Made by a program: the position numbers and the translations under genes | Source: a virus | DNA: 35,101 nt | IMG/VR virus record: IMGVR_UViG_3300022220_000013 | Coordinates: 1-35,101 of that record | Reading direction: 5' to 3' (one strand) | The notes under the pieces: model-generated | The model's database searches: none | Told to the model about the DNA's origin: nothing | Seen by the model: the letters and a program-made list of their open reading frames with translations, nothing else | In this document: positions 1 through 8,138 of the stretch, piece after piece | How the letters are laid out: each line of letters opens with the position of its first letter | How positions within the stretch are numbered: the stretch's first letter is position 1

Positions 1-32
1 AGGCGAAGCGTAAGAAGGCGACCTACGAATAA
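1..32 (+). CDS. 3' end of an upstream phage gene (partial)
   Basis: Only the last nine codons are present, reading AKRKKATYE and then TAA at 30-32, immediately before the terminase ATG at 33. The tail is lysine-rich and ends in YE. It resembles the C-terminus of the 38-aa basic protein at 8022-8138, which ends KGAMYE. In this genome type the gene before the large terminase is often the small terminase subunit or a small accessory protein. The fragment is too short to decide between them. Confidence 0.5.
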   Translation, partial: AKRKKATYE

Positions 33-1445
33 ATGCCTAAGATGCAAATCCCTAAGAAGCTCAGGCGGTTTATAGACACGCCTAAACGCTTCAAGATTGC
101 CATAGGTGGGCGAGGCTCAGGCAAGTCAATGAGCTTTGCTGATATGTGCCTGATGGACGCGCAGACCAAGGGGATTAAGACTGCTTGCTTCCGTGAGTTT
201 CAAAACAGCATAGACGACTCAGTTCATGCCCTACTCAAGTCAGAGATAGAGCGACTCAACCTCCAAGGGTATGAGATACAAAACAACCAAATCCTCCTGA
301 ATGACGAACCAGCGTTTAAGTTCCGTGGTCTAGCAAGAAACCCAGAGGGAGTGAAGTCAATGCACGGCTTCCAACGGTTCTGGGTGGAAGAAGCCCAGAC
401 TATCTCCTTCAACTCCCTCAAAGCTCTAACGCCTACTCTCCGTGAGGAAGGCTCAGAGATATGGTTCAGTGCTAACCCAAGGTCTAGTGTGGATGCGTTC
501 AGCCAGCGGTTCATCAAGCCGTATGAGAAGCAACTTCGTAGGGATGGTTTCTACGAGGATGACTTACACCTAATCGTCATCATCAACATCACTGACAATC
601 CCTTAGCCCCTGATGTCCTCAAGCAAGAGATGGAACACGACCGAGCGTTAATGTCTCCTGCTCTGTTCCAGCATATCTGGGAAGGTGAATACTACGACTC
701 TGTTGAAGACAATATTATTCCAACCGAGTGGTATGACGCTGCGATAGATGCGCACATCAAGCTAGGCTTTGAGCCGTCTGGTGCGTTGATAGCCTCACAC
801 GACCCCTCAGACGAGGGCGGGGACTCAAAAGGCTTTTCGCTGCGTAAAGGCTCGGTAGTCTTAGAGGTGTGTGAAAAGGTAACAGGAGATTCAGGCGAAG
901 GCATGGATTGGGCTTTACAGAAAGCTCGGCAAGCACAAGCTGATTGGTTTGTCTGGGACTGTGACGGTCTAGGTATATCCCTCAAGCGTCAGGTAGACCA
1001 AGAGCTTGAATTTACTGCGATGCAGAAGCACCAGTTCCGTGGCTCAGAGACTCCTGATGATGCCGCTGTACCGTATAGTGGTTCAGACTCCAAGACCAAC
1101 AAGGACACGTTCTTCAACAAGAGGGCGCAGTACTGGTGGAAGCTAAGGGATAGGTTTGAGGCTACCTACCGAGCCGTAGTGAAGGGTGAGTACGTCAACC
1201 CTGATGATATAATCTCCCTATCCTCAGAGATTGAGGTATTAGATCAATTGCGAAGTGAAGTGTGCAGAATACCGCAAAAACGCTCAAACAATGGTAAAAT
1301 CCAGATCATGTCGAAGATAGACATGGCTAAGAAGCCGTATGAGCTACCGTCTCCTAACATGGGTGATGCGCTTATGATGTCAATGTTTTCACCAAAGGCA
1401 GTCCAGAAAGCGGCTGTCAAAATCAATTTTAAGGGCTGGGGCTAA
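33..1445 (+). CDS. terL: Terminase large subunit (ATPase-nuclease)
   Basis: The motor protein cuts concatemeric DNA and pumps it into the prohead through the portal. The 470-aa length is normal for the family. A Walker A loop GGRGSGKS lies at residues 25-32 and a Walker B segment FWVEEAQ at 116-122. A motor-domain coupling segment SANPR is at about 146-150. The C-terminal RNase H-like nuclease domain shows acidic residues in SHDPSDEGG (near 255-263), in WDCDGLG (near 308-314), and in the final MGDAL motif. The layout fits the PBSX/Terminase_3-type large terminases, by eye only. The ATG follows the preceding stop directly, and the gene's own stop overlaps the portal start by one base (TAATG), so terminase and portal are probably translationally coupled. 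The identification is firm; the exact subfamily is less so. Confidence 0.95.
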   Translation: MPKMQIPKKLRRFIDTPKRFKIAIGGRGSGKSMSFADMCLMDAQTKGIKTACFREFQNSIDDSVHALLKSEIERLNLQGYEIQNNQILLNDEPAFKFRGLARNPEGVKSMHGFQRFWVEEAQTISFNSLKALTPTLREEGSEIWFSANPRSSVDAFSQRFIKPYEKQLRRDGFYEDDLHLIVIINITDNPLAPDVLKQEMEHDRALMSPALFQHIWEGEYYDSVEDNIIPTEWYDAAIDAHIKLGFEPSGALIASHDPSDEGGDSKGFSLRKGSVVLEVCEKVTGDSGEGMDWALQKARQAQADWFVWDCDGLGISLKRQVDQELEFTAMQKHQFRGSETPDDAAVPYSGSDSKTNKDTFFNKRAQYWWKLRDRFEATYRAVVKGEYVNPDDIISLSSEIEVLDQLRSEVCRIPQKRSNNGKIQIMSKIDMAKKPYELPSPNMGDALMMSMFSPKAVQKAAVKINFKGWG

Positions 1446-3682
1446 TGGCTACCTACGAAAACGGATACGAAGAGAAAGAAGAAACGGAAGAGTCGGCACA
1501 GATGACCGAGGATGATCTGTCTTATAAAGACAAATACGATGACCATCAAAGTGTGTTGAATCTTCTCTCAGCGTGTCAGGAGGCAGACCACGACAACCGT
1601 GAGATGTCTCGTGAGTCTCACTTGTTCCTTGATAAAAGGGATGGTCAGTGGGAACCGTACTGGTGGGAAGCTAACCAGAACAAGCCACGCTACACCTTTG
1701 ACAACGTGAATCCTATCGTGGATCAGGTGTCCTCAGAGATTGAGCAGGCTGACTTTGATATCCGTGTCAGTCCCGCTGGTGGCAATGCTACTAAAGACAT
1801 AGCCTCTACCTATGACGGCTTGATCCGCAACATTGAAAACATCTCCAACGCCAAGCAAGTCTACGCACAAGCAGCCAGAGGCATGGTTACTGGTGGCTTT
1901 GATGCGTGGCGTGTCAGTCAGAAGTTTGCTGATGACAACTCATTTGATCAAGACATAGTGATTGAGAAGATTGGCAACCCAGTAGACCGAGTATGGTTTG
2001 ACCCTGCTGCGGAGCTACAGGATAAGTCAGACTCAAGGTATGCGTTTGTCCTGCATCCTATGGCGATTGATGAGTACCAACATAGATGGCCTGAAGGTTC
2101 TGAGGAGTCAGTCCCTGATGACCGTGAGGGTGATGCTTACTATGACAAGGCTGAAGCTATTGTTGTTGGTGAGTTCCTGTATGTGGAGTCAGAAGAACGC
2201 GAATTGGTCATGATGTCCAACGGTCAGACCCATGAGGTCAATGATGACTTTGAGAAGGTCGTAGATGACCTAGCCATGATTGGAGTCACAGAAGTACGCA
2301 GAAGGACTCGCAAGGTACACAAGGTCTGCTCAAGGTTCTTTGATAACAAAGATTGGCTAGAAGATGACCGTGAGACTGTGTTCAATAGAATCCCTGTCAT
2401 TCCTGTGTATGGCAACTTCAAGATCTTTGAGGGCAAAACTCTGTACTGGGGCGTGGTTGAGAAGCTGCTAGACCCACAAAGGGTATTGAACTACGCAATG
2501 TCTCGGTCTATTGAGGAAGGCGCATTAGCTCCAAGGGCTAAATACTGGATGACTCCTGCACAGGCTGCGGGACATGAAGACCAGATAGCCACGTTAAACA
2601 CTAACTCTGATCCGGTGCAGTTCTTCAACCCTGATCCTGAGTTTCCGTCTATCCCACAGCAACAAGGCGGCGCACAGGTCAACCAAGGCTTGAACCTAAT
2701 CGCTCAGTCTATGCAGGGCATGATTAACGCCACTGCGGGTATGTTTGCAGCTAACATGGGCGACAACCCTAACGCTCAGTCTGGTGTAGCTATCCAGAAG
2801 CTCCAGAACAAGGGCGACAATGGTACGTTTAAGTACAGCCGCTCAATGGAGATAGCCATCGCTGCTACTGGTAGGCTGATCAAGGACGCTATCCCTAAAG
2901 TCTACGACACTGCTAGAACAGTCAGAGTCCTGCGTGAAGATGAGTCGTTTGACATGGCTGACCTAAACCAGCAGGTGATAGACAACGCCACTGGCGAGAT
3001 AGTGGTTATCAATGATCTGTCTGTTGGTTCGTATGACGTTATTTGCAAGGCTGGCCCAAGTTTCCAAAACCGTCAGGAAGAGACGATTGAGGCTATTGTC
3101 TCACTGGCACAGGTTGATCCTTCCATCATGCAGATAGCTGGCGACCTGATGTTGCAAAGTGTTAATACTCCTGCGGCTTCACAGATAGCTGAACGTAAGC
3201 GGGCGCAGATGCTCCAACAAGGGCTAATCCCTCAGTCACAGATGACCGAAGAGGAAATCATGGAGATGCAGCAAGCGCAGCAGATGGCGCAAGGCCAGCA
3301 AGCCCCAGACCCTGCAATGGTTCTAGCACAGGCCGAGCAGATGAAGGCTCAGGCTGAGATGCTCAAGGCTCAGATAGATCAAGCCAAGCTACAGAACGAG
3401 CAGATGAAGCTACAGATCGAAGCTCAAAAGCTGCAAAGTCAAACTGTCGGAGACGAAGCTGACAACCAGATTGATGCCTTCAACGCCGAGACTAAGCGTA
3501 TGGAGACGCAGATCAAGGCCCAGCAGGCAGGCGCTACTGTAGACAAGACATCCGCTCAGGCAATGGGTGAGCAATTAGACAACCAGAAGAAGATGTCTGA
3601 CATGATGGAAGAGCAGATGATGAAGTCTCGTATACCAATGATGTCTGAAGCGGAGTTAATTAGCCTTGCCAACCGTCGCTGA
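1445..3682 (+). CDS. Portal protein, P22 gp1-like
   Basis: This protein forms the dodecameric ring at the capsid vertex through which DNA enters and leaves. At 745 aa it matches the length of P22-type portals (about 725 aa). Its N-terminal half has family-like segments, for example QADFDIRVSPAGG followed by an AARGMVTGGFDAWRVS stretch at about residues 97-160. The last 150 residues are rich in Gln, Met, Lys and Ala with heptad-like spacing (MKAQAEMLKAQIDQAK and similar). This indicates a long helical barrel or coiled coil, as in the P22 portal. The gene sits directly behind terL with a one-base overlap. The assignment rests on domain layout, size and position. Confidence 0.93.
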   Translation: MATYENGYEEKEETEESAQMTEDDLSYKDKYDDHQSVLNLLSACQEADHDNREMSRESHLFLDKRDGQWEPYWWEANQNKPRYTFDNVNPIVDQVSSEIEQADFDIRVSPAGGNATKDIASTYDGLIRNIENISNAKQVYAQAARGMVTGGFDAWRVSQKFADDNSFDQDIVIEKIGNPVDRVWFDPAAELQDKSDSRYAFVLHPMAIDEYQHRWPEGSEESVPDDREGDAYYDKAEAIVVGEFLYVESEERELVMMSNGQTHEVNDDFEKVVDDLAMIGVTEVRRRTRKVHKVCSRFFDNKDWLEDDRETVFNRIPVIPVYGNFKIFEGKTLYWGVVEKLLDPQRVLNYAMSRSIEEGALAPRAKYWMTPAQAAGHEDQIATLNTNSDPVQFFNPDPEFPSIPQQQGGAQVNQGLNLIAQSMQGMINATAGMFAANMGDNPNAQSGVAIQKLQNKGDNGTFKYSRSMEIAIAATGRLIKDAIPKVYDTARTVRVLREDESFDMADLNQQVIDNATGEIVVINDLSVGSYDVICKAGPSFQNRQEETIEAIVSLAQVDPSIMQIAGDLMLQSVNTPAASQIAERKRAQMLQQGLIPQSQMTEEEIMEMQQAQQMAQGQQAPDPAMVLAQAEQMKAQAEMLKAQIDQAKLQNEQMKLQIEAQKLQSQTVGDEADNQIDAFNAETKRMETQIKAQQAGATVDKTSAQAMGEQLDNQKKMSDMMEEQMMKSRIPMMSEAELISLANRR

Positions 3683-5210
3683 GTTAGCCCAACAAGAACT
3701 GGATAAGCGCAGAGTCCAGCAAGTCTCTGCGTTTCAGTCATCCTACAACCCATTCAACCCTAACTTCCGAGCCACGGTAGGTAGCAAGCTGCGCGAGTTA
3801 ATTGATGACAGCGGCATAGGCGGTGGCTATAGGCAAGGTCTTATCAACGCTGGGGAAGGCATTGAGACAGCCATAGACTTCACGCCTATTGTTGGTGACG
3901 CTGTAGGTGTAGGCGATATACGCACTTCGTACAACCAAGGCGATATGTTAGGCACTGGGATTAACGCTGCGGCTGCGGCTGTTGGTGCGTTGCCTATTGT
4001 GGGGGATGTGGCGGCTAAGGGGGTTAAGTCTGCATTACGATCTTTAAGAGAAAACTCGCAATTTGGGGATGCGATACAAACTGCTAATGCTGGCGATGTT
4101 AATGAATACCCTGTTAGAGATTTTTTTAATGAGAAGGGATACAGTATTAATCCTTTGATGGCAGAAGTAAATCAGGATGTGAGGCCAGAAAATATAGCCA
4201 AAGGAAGTTATAGAAAACTTCTTAGCGAATACAACGAAAACCCAATTATTGCACAGAGAGAAAATGCAAGACTTCTTGGAGGTAGGGTTTTATCTCCAGA
4301 TGATTTGTTTGCTCAAGAAGGGACTTATGAGCAATTACTTGGTAGCCCATTAATTCCTTTGCCTGCCGATAAAACAATTTTTGGCACAGTAGATAGGGTT
4401 GCGGGGGTAGATATAGCTCCATATACGGTTGAAGGTGGCCCTCAGCATTTTGATAGATATGGAAACTGGATGAGCATGAGTGGAGCAGCAAAGTCCAAAC
4501 AAGGCCATGCAAACAGGGTTAGAGCTGAAACCAAAAAAGACCCTGTCTATGTTTATATGGGTATGGATAATTATGGCTCTAATTTTGCAGAACCAGCGTC
4601 TGTAATAGCTTCTAGATATATTAAGTCTATTGGAGGACTAACAAAGCAAGGCGAAGGCATCCTTAATAGACAAATGAAATCACAGCTAAATAAAGGCGAT
4701 ACCAAAGGCATTGCAGAATCTTGGAAAGGTTATACAACGCCAGAGGATTTAGAGGAATGGTTAAAAACCACTGATGAGTACGCGACGGCAGGAAATAAGC
4801 GCAAAGCATTTATGAATGTTTTAACTAATAGAGAGTTACAAGCAGAGGGCGCGCCTATTCCTGAAGATATTTATTCCATTATCAATGAGCAATCAATGTT
4901 AGATAACCCTGCTGGGTTTAGTGGAAGCAGAGTAATGGTTGCCGCTGATGCTGATCCTCTAACAATGGAACGCAACACAGGACTCAATGCTTCTTATGAC
5001 ACTATCATTCAAGGGGAGGGTGGCGCTGTTATAAATCAACCAATGCTACCTTGGGACGTAATGTTTCCTGATCCTGCGGCGGCAAGAGCAAATAAACAAG
5101 GGCCATATCGCTCTTTCCAGACATCTGGAGGGGCGCAAGATTACCAAATGGCTGACGAGCGATGGCTTGAGGGAGTTAACAAATATCTTAGCAGTCTTCG
5201 AGACATTTAG
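3666..5210 (+). CDS. 514-aa head-operon protein, probable virion or ejected protein with a variable C-terminal domain
   Basis: I do not recognise a defined family across the whole length. The TTG start at 3666 overlaps the portal end by 17 bases, and a GGAG lies about 10 bases upstream; no ATG occurs until far into the protein. Residues 1-120 carry two glycine-rich, membrane-active-looking helices with a repeated core (FTPIVGDAVG and ALPIVGDVAA). From about codon 120 the DNA becomes visibly AT-richer than its neighbours. The C-terminal part contains a GGPQHFDRYGNWMSMSGAA segment near residue 257. As far as memory allows, this recalls a domain that recurs in large polyvalent proteins injected by phages. 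It is convergent with two small leftward genes, which it overlaps by 23 bases. A cargo or effector role is inference. Confidence 0.6.
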   Translation: MPTVAELAQQELDKRRVQQVSAFQSSYNPFNPNFRATVGSKLRELIDDSGIGGGYRQGLINAGEGIETAIDFTPIVGDAVGVGDIRTSYNQGDMLGTGINAAAAAVGALPIVGDVAAKGVKSALRSLRENSQFGDAIQTANAGDVNEYPVRDFFNEKGYSINPLMAEVNQDVRPENIAKGSYRKLLSEYNENPIIAQRENARLLGGRVLSPDDLFAQEGTYEQLLGSPLIPLPADKTIFGTVDRVAGVDIAPYTVEGGPQHFDRYGNWMSMSGAAKSKQGHANRVRAETKKDPVYVYMGMDNYGSNFAEPASVIASRYIKSIGGLTKQGEGILNRQMKSQLNKGDTKGIAESWKGYTTPEDLEEWLKTTDEYATAGNKRKAFMNVLTNRELQAEGAPIPEDIYSIINEQSMLDNPAGFSGSRVMVAADADPLTMERNTGLNASYDTIIQGEGGAVINQPMLPWDVMFPDPAAARANKQGPYRSFQTSGGAQDYQMADERWLEGVNKYLSSLRDI

Positions 5211-5343
5211 TTATTTGTTCAGCTTCTTCTTGACTAAACTGCTCTGAGCCAACCATGTCTTCAATCGTTAGCGTTTCGCCAATAGCTAAATCAAGGTGAC
5301 CAAAACAAGACCAATATTTGTCTAGTAATTCTGTGCAGTTCAT
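5188..5343 (-). CDS. Small inverted gene, 51 aa, unknown
   Basis: An ATG at 5343 opens a 51-codon frame ending at 5188. A strong Shine-Dalgarno, AGGAG, lies eight bases upstream, and this decides in favour of a real gene. The product is acidic, starting MNCTELLDKYW and ending in CLEDC, with four cysteines and no membrane segment. It is the second gene of a leftward pair with 5377-5550 (33-base gap) inside an otherwise rightward structural block. It overlaps the 3' end of the 514-aa gene on the other strand by 23 bases. No function is recognised; a regulatory or protective accessory (moron-like) role is possible. Confidence 0.6.
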   Translation of the reverse strand: MNCTELLDKYWSCFGHLDLAIGETLTIEDMVGSEQFSQEEAEQITKCLEDC

Positions 5344-5376
5344 ATAGTCTCCTATTTTGTCAACATAATAGCATGA

Positions 5377-5550
5377 CTATACAGCTTCTACCAAGCTGTT
5401 AATCATATCATCTAGCTTATCCCACAACTCCTCAATGATAGGGCCATCTCCGGCCCTGTCAGCCTCTATTAGCTGACCTATCACATCAAACAGAATGTCG
5501 TGCATCTGCTCTGGGTCATCTGTCTCAAACACATCATACAAGTCGCTCAT
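5377..5550 (-). CDS. Small inverted gene, 57 aa, acidic, unknown
   Basis: The 57-codon frame starts at ATG 5550 with a GAGG ribosome site just upstream. The product is strongly acidic and helical (MSDLYDVFETDDPEQMHDIL at the N-terminus, then a run with IEELWDKLDDMI), with hydrophobic positions spaced as in amphipathic helices. It has no transmembrane segment or cysteine motif. It leads the inverted pair with 5188-5343. An inverted repeat (5561-5575) lies 10 bases upstream of the start and could be its operator. Together the pair looks like an independently expressed insert in the late operon. The function is unknown. Confidence 0.6.
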   Translation of the reverse strand: MSDLYDVFETDDPEQMHDILFDVIGQLIEADRAGDGPIIEELWDKLDDMINSLVEAV

Positions 5551-5560
5551 ACATCCTCTT

Positions 5561-5575
5561 TGGCGTATTTCGCCA
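5561..5575. promoter_or_regulatory. Short inverted repeat in the divergent intergenic region
   Basis: TGGCG-TATTT-CGCCA is a perfect 5-bp dyad with a 5-base centre, located 10 bases upstream of the leftward ATG at 5550. It could be an operator for the inverted pair or a small hairpin in its leader. It is short, so chance is not excluded. Confidence 0.3.
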
Positions 5576-5602
5576 TTAGTTAGCCTAATTTACTACTAAG
5601 TA

Positions 5603-5629
5603 TTGATTATTACCACATTATGCTATAAT
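5603..5629 (+). promoter_or_regulatory. Sigma70-like promoter for scaffold and coat genes
   Basis: A perfect -10 box TATAAT lies at 5624-5629, with TTGATT at 5603-5608 as a -35. The spacing is 15, which is short; an alternative -35 two bases further upstream (TATTGA) would give 17. It precedes the scaffold ATG by about 50 bases. It would restart rightward transcription after the inverted gene pair, which otherwise interrupts the late operon. Confidence 0.5.
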
Positions 5630-5680
5630 CGCCACAGGCCACCTGACCTATTCAGGGCATTTACCTATAAAGGGCATATT

Positions 5681-6511
5681 ATGAGCAAGCTGCAACCAGA
5701 GGATAACTACGAGTACGAATCTGAGGAAGACGTAACCACAGAGACGGAGGTAGAAGAGACTGAAGATTCTGTTGAGGAACAGGATACCGAATCAGCACCG
5801 GAGGCGGGTGAGAACCCAGAGAAACATATCACGTTCAGCGAAGACCAGCAGCGAATACTTGATGAGGCTGTAGGGAAGAAGGTTTTCAAGCTCCGAGAGA
5901 AGGAGCGGGAAGCAGAAGCCCTGAAGAAACGGCTTGAAGAGTTAGAGGCTAAAGTTCCTGAGCAGAGGCGACCTAACGTCCCAGCAATACCTGATCCGTT
6001 TGCAGTATCCGATGAGGAATACAGACGGCAATTGTATTTAAGGGATGAGGCACTCAAACAAGCTATTGCGTTCGACCAGCAACAGCAAATGCTGAAACAG
6101 CAACAAGAACAAGTGCGGTATCAGCAAGCACAAAAGCAGCAAGAAGTAATGACCGAGAAGGTTCAGTCTTATTCCCAAAAGGCCAAAAGTCTGGGGATTA
6201 ATTCAGAAGATTTACAGGTAGCAGGTAACACAGTAGCGCAGTTTGGCATTCATGATGATCTAGTCCAGTACATTCTGGAAGAGGATCATGGGCCATTGAT
6301 TACTGCTTACCTCTCTAAGAACCTTTTGGAGTTAGAGAAGCTGCGTGAGATGTCGCCCACACAGGCGGCTGTTTATGTAGCAACAACGGTCAAGCAGAAA
6401 GCTGCTGCTCTTAAACCCAAGGTAAATAACGCTCCTGATCCATTGGAGCAGCCACATGGCGCTGGCAAAGCCCCCAAACCTAGAGGGCCACAAGGCGCAA
6501 CATTTGAATAG
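5681..6511 (+). CDS. Scaffolding protein
   Basis: Scaffold proteins guide coat assembly and leave before or during packaging. The product is 276 aa from ATG 5681, which has an AAGGG ribosome site; a longer frame opening with TTG at 5603 would run through the promoter and is rejected. Residues 1-50 are extremely acidic (EYESEEDVTTETEVEE). The middle (about 65-170) is a charged, Gln-rich coiled coil (QQQQMLKQQQEQVRYQQ). The C-terminal tail is basic and proline-rich, which fits a coat-binding tail as in P22 gp8. It lies immediately before the coat gene with an 11-base gap. The assignment rests on composition and position, and no sequence family is visible by eye. Confidence 0.8.
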   Translation: MSKLQPEDNYEYESEEDVTTETEVEETEDSVEEQDTESAPEAGENPEKHITFSEDQQRILDEAVGKKVFKLREKEREAEALKKRLEELEAKVPEQRRPNVPAIPDPFAVSDEEYRRQLYLRDEALKQAIAFDQQQQMLKQQQEQVRYQQAQKQQEVMTEKVQSYSQKAKSLGINSEDLQVAGNTVAQFGIHDDLVQYILEEDHGPLITAYLSKNLLELEKLREMSPTQAAVYVATTVKQKAAALKPKVNNAPDPLEQPHGAGKAPKPRGPQGATFE

Positions 6512-6522
6512 GAAACTTTAGC

Positions 6523-7785
6523 ATGGCTAACAATCTCAATAGTAACGTCACTCGGAAAGTCGCTCGTGTCTTTCTAGATGCCTTTGAAGCATCACGAGTG
6601 CTAACAAAGACTGTCAACACTCAACTGTTGTCAGGCAAGTTCAACCCTTCATCGGGTTCAAACGTAGACTTCAAGCGTCCACACGACTACAACTCTATCC
6701 GTACTTCTGGTGGTGATATCAGCGGTTCTGATAAGTCAGACATCATTGCAGGCAAGGCAACTGGTACAGTACAGGACTACTTCACAGCCGCTACTGAGTG
6801 GGGCAATGTTGAAGAGGCTTTGGAGCTAGACCAACTCGACCAGATCCTTGAGCCTATGGCGCGTCGCATTGTGACTGACCTTGAGCTTGATCTTGGTTCA
6901 TACATGAACAAGAACGCTTCACTCAAGTATGGTACTCACGGCACTGCTGTTGATGCTTGGGGCGACGTAGCAGGTGCTGGTGCATTGATGGATTCAATCG
7001 GCGTTCCTATGAGCGACGAGAAGTATTACATCATGAACCCATTCACTACTACTGCGCTGTCTTCAGCTCAGAACGGTCTGAATGCGGCTGATGGCCTTGT
7101 TCGTACAGCATGGGAAAAAGCACAGATCAGCCAATCTTTCGGTGGCATGATGGCGCTTACTTCTAACGCACTGCCTAGCTACACTTCAGGTTCTACTACT
7201 GACCGTGCTGGCGCTTTGGCTTCTGCTCCTGACGCAACTTACGTCACAGCTAAAGACACTATGACTCAGGTTCTTTCTTTGAACGGTCTGGGTACTGGTA
7301 CTATCAAAGCTGGTGACATGGTAACTATTGCAGGCGTTAACCGTCTCAACGTAGCTACTCGTCAGCCTATGCTTGACGCAACTGGCGCTGTTGTTCCTTG
7401 GACTGGCACTGTACTTGCAGACGTAACTATTTCAGGCAACGCTGCTACAGTTACTGTCTCTGGTGCTGCTATCTACGAGGCCAACGGTCAGTACAACAAC
7501 GTAGACGCTGCTCCTGCAAACGCTGCGGTTGTAACGATTCTTGGTGCTGCTTCAACTCTGTACCAGCCTAACCTCTTCTACACGAAGCAAGCGTTCGGTA
7601 TGGGTACTGTTAAGCTACCTAAGCTCTACTCTACGGACACTATCGCTACTACTAGCGACGGTATGTCAATCCGAGTATCTAAGTACGCAGACGGTGACGC
7701 GAATACTCAAAAGATTCGTTTCGACTTACTCCCTGCATACGCAACCTTCAATCCTCTGTTTTGCGGAAAGGGATTTGGGGTCTAG
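6523..7785 (+). CDS. Major capsid (coat) protein, P22 gp5-like
   Basis: This 420-aa protein forms the icosahedral shell and is close in length to P22 coat (430 aa). The N-terminal region has the long-helix style of P22-type coats, followed by ELDQLDQILEPMARRIVTDLELDLG at about residues 100-124. An insertion rich in Thr, Val and Gly with the phrase KAGDMVTIAGVNRLN (around 262-276) matches the place and style of the telokin-like I-domain of P22 coat. Codon use is strongly biased (frequent GTA, GCT and CGT with few rare codons), as expected for the most abundant virion protein. A GC-rich hairpin follows the stop. Confidence 0.92.
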   Translation: MANNLNSNVTRKVARVFLDAFEASRVLTKTVNTQLLSGKFNPSSGSNVDFKRPHDYNSIRTSGGDISGSDKSDIIAGKATGTVQDYFTAATEWGNVEEALELDQLDQILEPMARRIVTDLELDLGSYMNKNASLKYGTHGTAVDAWGDVAGAGALMDSIGVPMSDEKYYIMNPFTTTALSSAQNGLNAADGLVRTAWEKAQISQSFGGMMALTSNALPSYTSGSTTDRAGALASAPDATYVTAKDTMTQVLSLNGLGTGTIKAGDMVTIAGVNRLNVATRQPMLDATGAVVPWTGTVLADVTISGNAATVTVSGAAIYEANGQYNNVDAAPANAAVVTILGAASTLYQPNLFYTKQAFGMGTVKLPKLYSTDTIATTSDGMSIRVSKYADGDANTQKIRFDLLPAYATFNPLFCGKGFGV

Positions 7786-7800
7786 CGACTGACTGAGGAT

Positions 7801-7816
7801 GGGGGCTTCGGCCCCC
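7801..7816 (+). terminator. GC-rich UUCG hairpin behind the coat gene
   Basis: GGGGGC-TTCG-GCCCCC is a perfect 6-bp stem with a UUCG tetraloop, 15 bases after the coat stop. The following tail TGATTCTTTAT is only moderately T-rich, so it may act as a partial terminator or as a 3' stabiliser of the coat message. Confidence 0.7.
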
Positions 7817-7850
7817 TGATTCTTTATGGCAATCAGTACGAGCGCTACTT

Positions 7851-8012
7851 ATGAGTGAAGGTCTGTACGACAACATCCACAAAAAGCGTAAGCGCATCAA
7901 GCGGCAAAAGGCTGAAGGCAAGACTCCTGAACGAATGAGGAAGGCTGGCTCAAAAGGCGCGCCTACTGCTAAAGCGTTTAGGCAATCAGCAAAAACAGCA
8001 ACATTCGAGTGA
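7851..8012 (+). CDS. Small basic phage protein, 53 aa
   Basis: The 53-aa frame starts MSEGLYDNIHKKRKRIKRQK and continues with RMRKAGSKGAPTAKAFRQSA. I recognise this as a type of short basic protein that recurs near head genes of many environmental phages (the GLYxNIHxKRKRI and KPGxKGAPT pattern). No function is established to my knowledge. The high lysine and arginine content suggests nucleic-acid or virion contact. It follows the hairpin behind the coat gene, and the next basic mini-gene starts 9 bases after its stop. Confidence 0.75.
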   Translation: MSEGLYDNIHKKRKRIKRQKAEGKTPERMRKAGSKGAPTAKAFRQSAKTATFE

Positions 8013-8021
8013 GGTAATACC

Positions 8022-8138
8022 ATGCCAATGGTTAAAGGTAAGAAATATCCCTACACGAAAGAAGGCAGAGCAGCGGCTGCTAAGGCTGCAAAGAAGCCTA
8101 AGAAGAAAGCAAAAGCTAAAGGAGCTATGTACGAGTAA
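8022..8138 (+). CDS. Small basic phage protein, 38 aa
   Basis: This 38-aa protein reads MPMVKGKKYPYTKEGRAAAK and then a Lys/Ala run ending KGAMYE. A GAGG ribosome site lies just upstream of the ATG. The VxGKKxPYTxxGRxAA pattern occurs in short proteins of many environmental phages, in my recollection. The stop overlaps the next ATG (TAATG at 8136-8140), so it is coupled to the gp4-like gene. It may be a minor virion or DNA-binding peptide; there is no direct evidence. Its C-terminus resembles that of the truncated gene at the start of the window. Confidence 0.7.
   Translation: MPMVKGKKYPYTKEGRAAAAKAAKKPKKKAKAKGAMYE

Noticed and set aside
4246-4512. 88-codon minus-strand frame inside the 514-aa gene
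   Set aside because: Lies fully under a plausible forward gene, with no recognisable domain and no ribosome site.
5603-5680. N-terminal extension of the scaffold from a TTG at 5603
   Set aside because: It would be translated from inside the promoter. ATG 5681 has a ribosome site and gives a normal scaffold N-terminus.
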